DNA from: Solea solea
Taxonomy: Eukaryota; Chordata; Actinopteri; Pleuronectiformes; Soleidae
Assembly: GCF_958295425.1 (NCBI RefSeq)
Contig: NC_081146.1
Location: forward strand, 23,618,395 to 23,682,394
Reading direction: 5' to 3'
Length of the DNA: 64,000 bases
Part shown: positions 34,195 through 45,140 of the stretch, piece by piece
Layout of the letters: every line of letters starts with the position of its first letter
Position numbering within the stretch: position 1 is the first letter of the stretch
Made by a program: the position numbers and the translations under genes
The notes under the pieces: generated by a model
Seen by the model: only the letters and a program-made list of their open reading frames with translations
Databases searched by the model: none
Told to the model about the DNA's origin: nothing

Positions 34195-36603
34195 CTATCA
34201 AGCTTCTTTTTTTATATCAGTCCCAGTGGGGGAAACGTTGCAGTAATAACACAGAACACACATCACTTGCACAAAGAGATATGAAGTCTTCATATATATA
34301 CAGTGCACATATATACACACGTAAACTACTACTACTAGATAGTGTACTGAATCTGTGTGTGTACATACAGTGTATTTAAACGCACTTTGCATTACTGTAA
34401 ATACTGTAAATGTTTGTGCTAAAGGTAAAATCCCAACGGTTTCTGAAAGCTGAAGAAGTTGCACGTCAAAGCCAACGTGTGGTTGTTATGGTAACTTAAC
34501 TCGCGCTGTAGCAGGAAGCGGGCGAATTGGCGTTTTTGCCGCCAGAGAGGAAAGAGATGGAAAAACTGCTTGTACATAAGTTTCCTCTTTTTTTTCCTCC
34601 TGTTTTTGGACATTGAGACAAAAAAACTCAAACAAATGTTATTTTAAACATGTTTTAAACTGTTCACATTTCAAATTTAACATGCAAAATCTGGTGTTCG
34701 TGTACAACTACAGTGTCTTTCTTTCTCAATAAAACGTTTGTTTTTATTCATTTTAAATTGTTTGTGCACTATTTTAAACATGCAGTAAATTGTAAATAAC
34801 TGCCAGATATTGAACATTATTCTGGAAAAATGGACAAAAGCACATCATTGTCTGGTTCTTTTATGAGTATTAAGGCCACATTTAAAAAAAAAATGAAAAT
34901 TCTGAGAAAAAAGTCAGGATTCTGAGTTTAAAGTCAGAATTCATGCTGTTTTATTTTCTTTATTTATTTTATTTTTTATACATGTGGCCCTAATACTCTC
35001 TAAATAAATACACTTTCATTTATTTCTTTAAAAAAAAACTGCAGCAAAAATCAGCACAAAAGTCACACAGTGCAGCTTTAAACGGTCGATAATGGAGGGT
35101 GATATGTTTGCGCGGTGCGCTGCATTTTATCGTCCATTTCCCCTCTGAAGCGGCCGCTCAACCAAACCCCGTCTCCCTGTGCGTCCGTTGTCATTTACAG
35201 GAACTCTTTTCATAGCTGATGCTTTCAGTGCAGCAGCTCTGGTGTTTAACGGCGGCTCGGGAACATTATTTTTCTGCTTCACTCTCAAACTGCCTGATGA
35301 TGAAGCCACAAACACACTGAGGCGTCACATTCTCAGGGAATAACAGTGGAGTTATTAGTAATAACAATAGTGTATATGTACGATACTTTTTAAGAAATGC
35401 GTATTAGGAAACAAAGTCACAGCGTTTAAATTGTATGTTATTTTTCTTTTATAGCAGGTAATGTAAGGTTTACGCCACAGCTGCTGTAAATTAACAGCAT
35501 GTTTAATGTTCCTGGAATGGTTAATACACCAGTATGTAGAAGCTCTTTAACCGAAATGATATTTTTTTAATGCTGAAATATAAGTATTATTGTTATCCAT
35601 GCATTTTCAAACTTACTGTTTTACAAAAATAGTAAAGCACATGATTGTTTCTTGATGGCGATGTCAAATTATAATTGTTTACTTGCACCCGTGAGCAGAA
35701 ACATTAGTTTTGGTGGTTGAATGTTATATTATGTTAATAAATAACATTTTTTGTGAAAGATTTCTAAAATATTTACGTGACAGATGGTCTAATTAAATAT
35801 AATAACCACTGTGCAAATAACAATATTGTGACATTTTATGTGTAAATATCCAGCATCAGCCAGTCAACACACGGCCCTAATATTTCAGTATTTGCACTTA
35901 ATGTTAATTTGTTAAATTTAAGTCAAAAATTGTTGTTTATGTTGAAGCATGTGTTGAAAGAAATGCACGTGGATGGATTAATAATCTCTTTTGCATCCCC
36001 ATGTTCACGTGAACACAATAATATTAATCCTAGTTTTGTGTGTTAATCAGAGTCGTAATTTGAGGATTTTCAGATTTTAAAGTGGGCCCCTTTACGCTTA
36101 GGTTTTGGAAAAGACAAGCAACCGTTCCTGTTTTCCCCTCCTGTTTGAAATTTACATGACTTGCCATTTAAAAATGAGCGTATGCAGAGATAGTCTGTGG
36201 TCTTGGGATTAAAACCAATCCATAAAATCCTCCAGTTTGACATTAAAACAAAGTTGGAACTCTTGTTACGCCGACACCTGATTTAAATATGAGTTTTTAT
36301 TGAGTCTCCTCTCATCTGCTCGCGTCCTCTTTGAAGCCAGTAATGTTTGAGGAGGGCGAGTGCGGCCGCAGTTTCCTCTGATCACTTCCACAGCCCAGAC
36401 TTGTCACCAGTCTGACACAAGGTTAAACTCAGCGTGTGATTTTCGCCGTAGGGGCCGCGACAGCTTCATCTGCAAGACAGAGGTCGGCTAACTTTGTTCA
36501 GCCGTCTGAGAACACACTCGTCTGTCACTATTTTAAGCCGTGGTGTTGGAAATTAATCAAATTAACTGAGTCATGAAACAGATTTTGCAAATCAGGCAGG
36601 TCC

Positions 36604-36622
36604 TTTTTTTTTTTTTTTTTTT
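36604..36622. repeat. Poly-T run (19)
   Basis: Homopolymer with no recognised retrocopy beside it. Confidence 0.9.
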
Positions 36623-37539
36623 CACTGAGTTATTTTTACTTTCTCTCTCAGCGTTTTCCTCATTTATTCTTGTTAAACTCTCATCCCTGGTTTTAAGTAA
36701 TCATGTTTTTCTGGATGAGACTGCACATTGAGATTTGAAGAAATTGCAGGTCGGCTCTTAGTGGGTGACATGATAGCCCTGAAGCAGCTGTGCCGCAGGG
36801 CTCATCACATACTCAGCGCATGATGCATCAACAAAACTTAAAAGTGTTAAGAGTTCAGAATGAGGTAATATGGGTTTTGTGGGCTTTGTGTTTGAGGGGA
36901 AAAAAAAGAAATCCATTAGAATTCCGGGTCACTTCCTCTCAGGAAAATCTTTTATCGTTGGTGTGTTTCATGTTTGCGATACATAAAGCAAAGAAAGAAA
37001 GAAAGAAATCGTTCCGATCAATATTTCCATTACCGACTATTCTCTTTCTCTTTCCTCAAATGAACTTGTTGATTTAAAGCTTTTAAATGACTATGTACCT
37101 CACTATAAACCCACTATAATTCAGATAAAACAATCCTTTATTAGGTCCCGCCACAGGGAAATGGGCAAAGACAGTCAAGGTAAAGGTCTTTCTCAGTTGC
37201 ACTCTTGTTTGTTTTGTACTTTTCTTTATTCATAGTTCAGTGTCCTTGAGTGTTGAAAGGCGCCCGTAAATAATAAATAATGCATTTCACATACAATATG
37301 GAAAGATATTAGACTATTAGAATAAAAATAAATGACAATATGCAGTGTGAACACTAATTACCAGAATAGTAAACATTGATGAGCATTGCACATAAGATTT
37401 ATTTATCGTTTTCATGTGGTCCACTGTGGTGAAGCATTTATGTTACATGAGTAGCTTCTTGGCTAAAAACAGAGTATAAGGCCAGAGTCTGATATTTGTA
37501 TCTGAAAGATTTTTTTAAAGTCATATTTGTTGGAATCCT

Positions 37540-37735
37540 GGAATAAACATTACCGATCATGTCAGTAGGCCACTATCCATCCATAGGACAATGCATATGC
37601 TGATTTTTGCTATCAAGGCCTTGTTAGGTAAACTTCCTCTGTATATTTCAAGCCTCAGCGAGGGGTTAGGGTTAGGGTTAGAGATCTTGTATCTCAACGG
37701 GACCTTCCTGGTTAAATAAAGGATACATTTAATCA
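37540..37735 (+). pseudogene. LINE ORF2 C-terminus and 3' end with an internal telomere-like block
   Basis: A plus frame reads ...LIFAIKALLGKLPLYISSL, which fits the conserved C-terminal region near the end of fish L2-like ORF2 proteins. Downstream, ATCTTGTATCTCAACGGG, a CCTTCCTGGTTAAATAAAGG block and AATAAA give a typical 3' end. Between them sits GGGGTTAGGGTTAGGGTTAG (37662-37681). Severely truncated at the 5' side. Confidence 0.6.
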
Positions 37736-38469
37736 TATTAAAATAAGCCATAGCAAAGAAAGTGTAGACGGAAATCCCAGTTCCACTGCAGAAAGTAACT
37801 TACGGGGTTTTGGGGGGCGGAGCTTTAACAAACGGGCCAACTGGAGTTAGTGGGACACATTTTGTCAAAATTTAGTCGGCCATTGCCGGCTTCTCTACCC
37901 CTGCAGACCCCATGTTTAGGGAATTCATGTGAAAAATGAATGCTGTGAAGCAGAGGGAGAGCAGGTCATCCTCCAAGTGGAAGGTCAGGGTCGATCCCCT
38001 GACACTTCACCCCAGAGCACTCCTGGTGCCTCTGTCGACGGTGTAAGAATTGTTATAGATATGTGAAATGAATGAATGAATAGAGACAGAATCGCTCTAT
38101 TTTCATTATACAGTTCAACACCAGTGTAATAGATATACAGTGTAAAGTGCTTTGAGTGGTCAAAAAAACACAATTTATCATTTATATGAATATATAAAGT
38201 ATTGTAGTTCCAGTAGACTCACATATACTAATTAAAATTCAACATATGTCATACATGTATTCGGTTTTGATGCTTAAATATAATTCGCTGACAGTAATTT
38301 ATACTTCACAATTGTCCATCACTCAAATCTTCATAGATTCTGAAAGAAGGACCTTGAGGGATTATTTTCAGTGGTGGATTAATACATATTTAGTGCACTA
38401 ATAAGAGCCTGTCCTCCAACTCAAATGATCTAATTGGTAAGTCTTGCAGCCCTAATGGTCAAATAAATA
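37736..38469. other. Spacer
   Basis: No gene or confident repeat; a short GAATGAATGAAT at about 38070. Confidence 0.5.
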
Positions 38470-38880
38470 AAAGCAATCTGGTGCTTCGAAACTCTCGGTC
38501 CAAACAAAAGTCAGGCTGTACAACAGCCTTGTTGTCCATCCTCATGTATGGAGCCGAGACCTGGACTCTAACAGCTACCCAGGAACGCCGCCTGGATGCC
38601 TTTGACACCAAGTGCCAACGAAGGATCTTGGGGATCAGGTGGTACGATCCACCAACCAGCCTCCTCTGTCCAACGAGATACGCTCGGCCCGCCTCCTTCT
38701 CTTTGGCCACATCGCCAGGGCGGAGCCTCCTCTGGAACCAGCTGCCCTACTGAGGGAACCGATCCCAGAGGGAGACCCAGGCGTACATGGGCTGACCAGC
38801 TGGACAACGACCTACAGGCTGCTGGCCTCAACATCGCCAGGAACAGACCAGCCTGGAGAACTGAATGAATGAATGAATAC
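38470..38880 (+). pseudogene. LINE ORF2 C-terminal region, frameshifted, with (GAAT)n tail
   Basis: Four consecutive frame segments follow one protein order: VRLYNSLV, then ILMYGAETWTLTATQERRL and ...RILGIRWYD, then RLLLFGHIARAEPPLEPAAL, then GRPRRTWADQLDNDLQAAG. These are conserved landmarks downstream of the reverse-transcriptase domain in many animal non-LTR retrotransposons. At least three frameshifts and the missing RT and endonuclease domains make it a dead 5'-truncated copy. It ends in GAATGAATGAAT, the likely tail. The clade is not resolved. Confidence 0.8.
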
Positions 38881-39571
38881 AATTTTAAGAACTTTAAGAA
38901 ACAATGAGAAAGCTAAAAGGTAACATAGAGAAGGTTGGGGGTTCAGAGGGAGAAGGCAATTCTAAAAAGGTTTGTCTTGAGTCTGGATTTAAAGGTGTGA
39001 AGGGAGTCAATATTGCGGATGAGTGTTCCAGAGGTGGATGATGGGATGGAGGAGGTCAGACGTGTGTGTTCATACTGAGCTCTTTGTGCATATAGGGTTT
39101 GGTTTTAGTTGGCACTTTGTTTCAAGTTCTTGAAAGTTTTGATAAACTCTTACATCAACCAACATATTGTCTCTTTTAATGGCAGTAAATTGAAAAATTG
39201 CAGGTGAGTGTCATCATGAGCTGTTGTGAGGTTCATATGAATCAGTATGCTGTCAGTATGAGGACTGTTGTTTCATGCTGTCCTCAGCTGAGGACGGTCA
39301 CAGCCCAACAGTCACCAGACTCCACCACTATTTTAAAAACTTTTTTTTATTTTTTTTAAGCCCCGTAGACATGCCTGAAGCAGAATCAACGAGCTGACGT
39401 GTGTTTTTTTTTTTTTTTGGATTTCCATATCTGCTTTAGAAAATCATACTCAGTCTCAAAGTTTGGTGAAAGTCAACATGTTTCGATGAAAAGTTTCTGG
39501 GAAAAGTTTGTAGCTGTTGCAGCCAAAGCCATCTGACATTGGAAAAGTTCATCGCAGGGCTGACAGACCAT
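38881..39571. other. Spacer with a T15 run
   Basis: No gene is recognised. T15 lies at 39404-39418. A GGGTTCAGAGGGAGAAGGC region near 38940-39060 may belong to another retroelement, but this is not supported further. Confidence 0.5.
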
Positions 39572-39860
39572 AGACTGCATATAAAAATGTGGAGAAAGCA
39601 CTCTGGTTTGAAAATGGAAGCCCGGGCTGTAGGACACAGGTAGCGCGAGCCAACAGGGGGCCACATGGACGGAGGTCTATGGGAAAATGAGCTTCTCACT
39701 TGATGTCAGGTCTTTTTCAGTAGAAGGGAAACTATATGATAAATAATGGCACATATGAGTGAACAACACGCGATTGACAGCTTGTATTGTCTGGTTACGT
39801 GAGAGATCTGTGAATTTCCAGTTTCAAAAAAACTGACACGGTGCCAAACCGTGAGGCTTC
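39572..39860. mobile_element. Dispersed repeat carrying a CTCF-like motif, copy 2
   Basis: CATAGACTGCATATAAAAAT, GGTCTATGGGAAAATGAGC, CTTCTCACTTGATG, ATCTGTGAATTTCCAG and GAGGCTTCACAATGG are landmarks of a fish repeat also present at 32741-33060 and, in part, 60741-60900. The motif here is the weaker CCAACAGGGGGCCA (39650-39663). Confidence 0.65.
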
Positions 39861-40128
39861 ACAATGGCCATAATATAGTCTTGCGGTAAGAGAAAAAGAA
39901 ATCCGTTGAGATTTGAAAGGCTTCACAGTGAGGGTGCATTTAGCAAGAGGAACGGGGAACCTTTGCAGGTGAAAATAAGATCCCCAAAGAAATCTTTCCA
40001 GTCGCACAGAAGCGCATACAAACGAAGACAGCAGACTGAGTGTACTATAGCTTCAGAAAAAACACGTTTTGATTTGTGCACTTTATATTCATCCTCAGTT
40101 GATTTCATAGAGATACTGATTCTGATAT

Positions 40129-40564
40129 CAGGGTTCCCACACCTTGGTTGACATTAATTTCAAGGACCGAATGTCCTGACACAGATAAAGATGGGAGGGC
40201 AACTTGTAAGAGTCGTTTCGTCCATGATGGCATCCAATTATATTGATTTGCAGCACACTCTGCATTTCCACTAGGGCTGTAATCAACTAAAGACATTCTT
40301 GGTCGACTGAAGCCCTGAAATTTCGAGAGACAGTGGACAATGTCCACAACACCGCTAGTAATTATGACTCAACAATTGTTCTGTGTAGGCCTAGTCTAGG
40401 AACATCAAGCATTGCAGGGCATGAAACAGTAGGTGGGGAGACATTTAACCTAAATATCAACTTAACTTGCTTCTTGCACACAATTCAAGCACTTTCAATG
40501 ATCAAGAACATTCTTCAAGGGCTTTGAGAAACACTTTCAAATTCACAAACGTGTGGGAACCCTG
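40129..40564. mobile_element. Non-autonomous DNA element, GTTCCCACACC family, copy 2
   Basis: The ends are CAGGGTTCCCACAC and the inverse GTGTGGGAACCCTG. Direct TGATAT repeats flank both sides (40123-40128 and 40565-40570), a candidate 6-bp target duplication. Most of the element aligns with 12332-12863. The middle differs: a 44-bp AGGGCT...AGCCCT segment (40273-40316) replaces about 150 bp of copy 1. No transposase frame. A 6-bp duplication is not the usual 8 bp of hAT, so I leave the superfamily open. Confidence 0.8.
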
Positions 40565-40656
40565 TGATATGAAGCTACAATGCTCCTCTGCAGTGTCATG
40601 CCTTCCTTGTGTGGAAGTGTCTGCATGTGAGTGTGTGATGGGTTGCAGGTGTGACA

Positions 40657-40677
40657 GCTTGATTGATTGATTGATTG
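40657..40677. repeat. (TTGA)5 tetranucleotide array
   Basis: Five units of TTGA/GATT. Confidence 0.9.
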
Positions 40678-41305
40678 ACACCTGTGTGTGTGAGTGTCCA
40701 TGTGGATCGTGGGAGCTGATTGGTCCTGCACAGGAAGTTCCAGTATAAGAGGCCAGATCATCCACAGCTGCAGTGGACTTCATGTGAGTCATGCACATCC
40801 AGACTGCCAGCAGATATATTTAAAATAGTTTGTTTTATGTGTTGTCGGTTGTTTTGTGGGTGTTGGGAAGAGAAAGTCTCCTCAGGTTTTCTCTTGGGCC
40901 CGGTTGTAAAAATCAATTTGTAAATCTTTAGTCTCAAAAAAAAGAAGCTTGGTGTCATGAATGTTTTGTAGTAACAGTTTGATGAGGTTGTCGCTCCATT
41001 ATCACCACCAACTCAAGGAAGTACAACATTAAGACACCGACAACGACACCGAAAACACTGCGCTTTCGCACACGGTTGTGACACGCGGAGTTCACATTGA
41101 GACGTGCGAACGCTCCGCTTCTCTGTGACACTGCAGCGCTGCTCGAAGCCAACACATCTCTGCACATTTGCAGGCTCCTCCACAGTCAACGCTGATCAAC
41201 GGTGAACACACACGTGCTCGACTTCATGAGGACAGCTATGAGTAATGTGAACAGTTACACGTTCCACGGAAGGAAAAAGAAAGGGGGAAAAAAGAAACCA
41301 CACTC

Positions 41306-41328
41306 AGAGAGAGAGAGAGAGAGAGAGC
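41306..41328. repeat. (GA)11 microsatellite
   Basis: Polypurine dinucleotide array. Confidence 0.93.
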
Positions 41329-41768
41329 AGGAGACAGATTCTCATTTCTCCACACAGGAACGTTAAAGGTCAGGGAGAAGCCGCTAATCGAATGTACCAC
41401 GTGCCACTTCCTTGTTTCATGCGTCCTATGTGGCTGGAATGTTGATGTGAGTCTCTGCAGATTCCCAATATCTGTTTGGTCTGAAGAAGAGTCCCCATTA
41501 TGAAAATCATTTTTAACATTTTAGCTTAAATAAGGCCTCGGGAGTTCTAATCCCTCCACCTGACATGTGAATACGTCTCTGAATTATGTAGAAATCACAC
41601 GTCGACATCCACATCTTTTCACTGACGTTTGATTTTCTTCTGTTGCCGAGAAGAAGAAAAAAATAAAAACTAAGACAGACATATGATTTAAGTCACAGAC
41701 TGTGGGTCATTATCTTGTTCTCAGGTTGTCTTTGGAGGATTTCAGGGCAGGCGTGATGTGTCCTTTAT

Positions 41769-41795
41769 GCACACACACACACACACACACACACA
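41769..41795. repeat. (CA)13 microsatellite
   Basis: Simple dinucleotide array. Confidence 0.95.
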
Positions 41796-42449
41796 TTTCA
41801 GCAGGATGTTTTTTTTCTCTTAGCCGTGACGTCTTTTGCACTTTATTCTGTCCGTGCTCTGCACACACAAACCGAAATATGTACTTACAACATCCATTTC
41901 CTTTCCACGAGCTCCAGTTTTAAAGGGTCATTTCACCCAGACTGCAAAGAATGAACAAAAAACATCATTCTTTTTTCTTTTTTATGTCTGGAACCGAAGA
42001 AATAGTGGAAAATAAACCAGTGATCATAGTCGTTTGTTATGTCTAGGTACGGAGGTGGTGACTCCGTATCAGTTATACCTAGTAATCAAATTAATGAAAC
42101 AATGTGATCTGGATTAAACGCCTTAGTGTATCTTTAGTTAATTAATTTACACATTTTTTATGAAACTTACATACATACTCTAATGAACATGGGATTGGAC
42201 ACATTGTCTTCCATTTGTGCAGTTATGTGTGTTATGATCACTGCTACATTTTCAATATTCTACAAAATAACCTCAAAGGCACATGCATGCTCACATATCT
42301 CTTACAAGAGTTATTGAATGCATCTTGTGATTGGAGTGGCAAAGTAACCACTGAAGTGCAGCAACTTCATTTATTGTCTTTTGTGTCTTTTGTGCTGAGG
42401 AAAGCACACACCGCCGCATGGAATATCCAACTTAAAACTAACTTCACTC

Positions 42450-42721
42450 TAGAACTTTCTAGCAGGCAAAGCTATTTATCTTTCATTCTATTTATCTTTT
42501 TATTGTTGTAATTGGTATCAAAGCACCGTTGCCTTTAAAGTGCCTTTAAGGTGCATTGTCAAGGCCATGTTTTTGAGAGATTTACAAGGCACATACGAAG
42601 GTTAATATATAACAAAACATGGCTTTGACAATTTAAAGGCAACGGTGCTTTGATACTAATTACAACAATAAACTGATAAATAGAATGAAAGATAAATAGC
42701 TTTGCCTGCTAGAAAGTTCTA
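42450..42721. mobile_element. Long-arm fold-back MITE, nearly perfect palindrome
   Basis: The arm 42451-42539 is the reverse complement of 42632-42720 with only 3 differences in 89 positions. Pairing resumes inside (ATTGTCAAGGCCATGTTTT against AAAACATGGCTTTGACAA) after a 15-nt extra piece in the left arm, where GCCTTTAA(A/G)GT is tandemly doubled. About 36 nt of loop remain. The outer edge is TAGAACTTTC...GAAAGTTCTA, so TA lies at both ends, as expected if it were a Tc1/mariner-type insertion; TA is itself palindromic, so this is not proof. No coding content. The transcript would form a long stable hairpin. Confidence 0.85.
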
Positions 42722-43097
42722 CATTCACAGTCAAGCACAGTTTGACTTTGAGTGGTGTTCATGGAGCCTTTAAACGGTGGATTTTTATAATCAGGAGGCA
42801 GATTTATTCCCAATAAGATCATTTGCTCTCTCATCATCCTCCTCTTCCTCAAATATACTTCACACACTGGTATAGTGAAATTAGATTAAGATGGAGCGAG
42901 AGATAAGGGGACTCTAATTATTATTATTTCATTTATTGGTATCAAAATAAACCTCACATACCCTGGTTTATACAGTAGAACAGTATTTATGATTTTCCTC
43001 CAAATACCACCAGAGGTGGTGCCACAGTTTATGTATAATAAAAATACAGAGCTCAGGATATGTTAGAAACCTCCTCCACATCCCCGCCCCTCACCTC

Positions 43098-43121
43098 CAC
43101 CACCACCACCACCACCACCAC
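43098..43121. repeat. (CCA)8 microsatellite
   Basis: Trinucleotide array giving a threonine run in one plus frame (43060-43341) that has no gene support. Confidence 0.93.
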
Positions 43122-43739
43122 TTACTCACCACATCCACAAGCTCCCAGCTGTGCTCACACAACACACAGACGATTAGCTGACCCAAGGTTTGGCTCCATG
43201 TCTCTGTGGAAGAGGAGGTTAAAAGGCAAAGGTGCGAGGCGCTGTCATTGTGTGGTGTGGGGTGTCAAGGCTGACCCACTTCCTCCTTGTTCAGCTATAC
43301 ACAAGGTCGCCGCTACACTTTACTCTCTATACTCTCTTTAAAAACTGGAGGGGAGGCTCCCGGCATCTGCTCCTAACCGTCAGAAATGACAAAGGTTCCG
43401 CTGAATATCTCAATAAGAAAATGTAAAGTGACATGTAATGGTTGAATATCTGCGCCCAGGGGAGAGTGTAAAAAGAAAGACATCGCCGTTGAAGAAATAC
43501 CACCATTTTGACATCGGCAGCCCCCTCACTTTTCTCCTCTGCTGCATGAGAGATTCACATTTCAAATGCCAGCAGGCTCACAGGAGTCGGGGGGGTTGAC
43601 AGAGGGGGGGGGGGGAGGAGTGGTATTGAGGGAGGTTTGATTTGATCAAGCAGCAGGCGGCTACACTTCGCCCCCTCGTCCTCCCCCCTCGCCACACCAT
43701 CTCTCTTCCACAGAGCGAGGGAATAAAAGTGACAGAGTG

Positions 43740-44220
43740 CAATCACTGTCTCTTATCTGCCAATGAGGAGTATGGGTAGGAATGAGATTGAATGACCGGC
43801 CGGCTGTGGCGTGTCTGCCGTGTCAGCCTTATTGAATTATGACTTGGCAGGAAGTGGCATGTTATGAGCCGCGCGGGGCCACGCCGCGATATGACCGCCG
43901 TAGGTTTGGTCTGAGGCGGCGGGGGCAGGAAAGGGGCTGAAATGAAACCTGTCTGTATGTAAAGTTCATGATGTCTTTTACGGGGTAATGGGATTTGAAA
44001 AGATATTGGATTGGCTGTGATGAAAAGATGAGTTCACGCAGGTTTCCGTGCGGTGTAATACATCCTGCAGAGGCCGCATGCTGTCGGCGGGCGCGCGGCT
44101 ACAGCGGGACAAACAATAACATGGAAATCGAATCATCTTTGAGTTGCATTTAACGATGTTAGGAGAAGAGACACGAAAGGCCCAACCAAAGACCAAGATC
44201 TGACCTATTAGCATTACTCT
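43740..44220. promoter_or_regulatory. CpG-rich, repeat-free stretch; candidate regulatory element
   Basis: This half-kilobase has several CpG clusters (GACCGGCCGG, GAGCCGCGCGGGGCCACGCC, GGCGGGCGCGCGG) in an otherwise CpG-poor, AT-rich window. No microsatellite or recognised transposon is present. It also carries AT-rich motifs such as GAATTATGACTTGG and ACAAACAATAACATGG. I see no TATA-promoter architecture or exon. Regulatory function is an inference from composition only. Confidence 0.35.
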
Positions 44221-44713
44221 AGTGGGTCAGACAATATGATGTTTTAAAGATGGCCACTGCGCCATTTTTCCATGATTTACACGTTGCGAAGAACCCCCCG
44301 GAAAGGGAAACGGTTGGTGGCTCTTTGGTGCCTTTTTTAAAAATCTTTCTTCTGTTTCACAGAACATCAATATCATTTCTTTTTCACTTCACCAAGCTCA
44401 CATTAGAGCGAGGCTTCATCTCCTCTGACAGAACACGCTCAGCTGTGTGAGTCAAAGCTGTTCAGGGTGAAATGGATTTTCATTCATTTATTTTCTTCAC
44501 CAAACGTTATAGATCTATATGTTTTGCTAATATGGGGACAAAATACTTCAATTAAATAACCAGTGAAGACTATGCTTTACAACAAGACACTGTCAATCAT
44601 AACATTATAGTTTATAGTTGTTGATGAAGTTGGACTTTGGGAACAGAAACGATCAAAGGTAACATTAATTACCATTAGGAAATCTGGCGGTCTAAGGTCA
44701 AGGTCACGAGATA

Positions 44714-45140
44714 CATTATATGGACGAAAGGATTTGGACGCCTGACCTTTACGCCAACAGGGTACGGTAATGATGGATTCAAATGCATATCTTACAGTAT
44801 TTAAATATGGAGTCGGTCCCACCTTCTGCAGCTATAACAGGTTCCACTCTTCCACTGATGTTGTACAAGAAGACCTGGTTTACGATCTCTGTTCCAGTTC
44901 ATCCCAGAGGTGCTCGATGGGGTTGAGGTCAGGTCACTCAAGTTCAAACCGTGTCTTTATAGTCATTGCTTTGTGCACTGGGGCAGAAAAGGCCCTTCCT
45001 CAAACTGTTACCACAAAGTTGGAAGCATAACATTGTCCAAAATGTCTCGGTATGCTGACGCAATAAGATTGTCCTTCATTGCAGATAAGGGGCCCAGACC
45101 AAAGCCTGATTGAAACACCTGAATTAAATATTTAGCAGCC
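44714..45140 (-). pseudogene. Internally deleted Tc1-like transposon
   Basis: The left edge CATTATATGGACGAAAGG follows a TA. The interior (ATGGAGTCGGTCCCACC, CTATAACAGGTTCCACTC, TCATCCCAGAGGTGCTCG, CAAACTGTTACCACAAAG) matches the coding-strand complement of a widespread fish Tc1-like transposase region. After AAGCCTGAT the sequence jumps to GAAACACCTGAATTAAAT, normally near the opposite end, so the middle is deleted. The far inverted repeat is missing. A plus frame (44770-45030) is a shadow. Confidence 0.7.

Larger units (their letters stand above)
33202..37539. other. Long spacer with several simple repeats
   Basis: No gene is recognised. It contains the TA array at 33517-33578, (CAG)8 at 33855-33878, the ATTT array at 34129-34194, T19 at 36604-36622 and (AAAG)n at 36987-37007. 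35080-35340 and 36290-36560 are less AT-rich and free of simple repeats, possibly single-copy. The 150-codon frame at 33832-34284 is made by the CAG and ATTT arrays. Confidence 0.6.
40565..42449. other. Spacer with tetranucleotide, GA and CA arrays
   Basis: No gene is recognised. (GATT)n lies at 40657-40677, (GA)n at 41306-41328 and (CA)13 at 41769-41795. 41000-41200 has more CpG than its surroundings. Frames on both strands overlap without domains. Confidence 0.55.
42722..44713. other. Spacer including a CpG-rich, repeat-free stretch
   Basis: No gene is recognised. (CCA)n at 43098-43121 and G12 at 43604-43615 precede the CpG-rich block entered separately at 43740-44220. The minus frame at 43978-44214 lies in that block and has no domain. 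Confidence 0.55.

Noticed and set aside
33832..34284. 150-codon frame with serine and Leu/Ile/Phe/Tyr runs
   Set aside because: Made by CAG and ATTT microsatellites.
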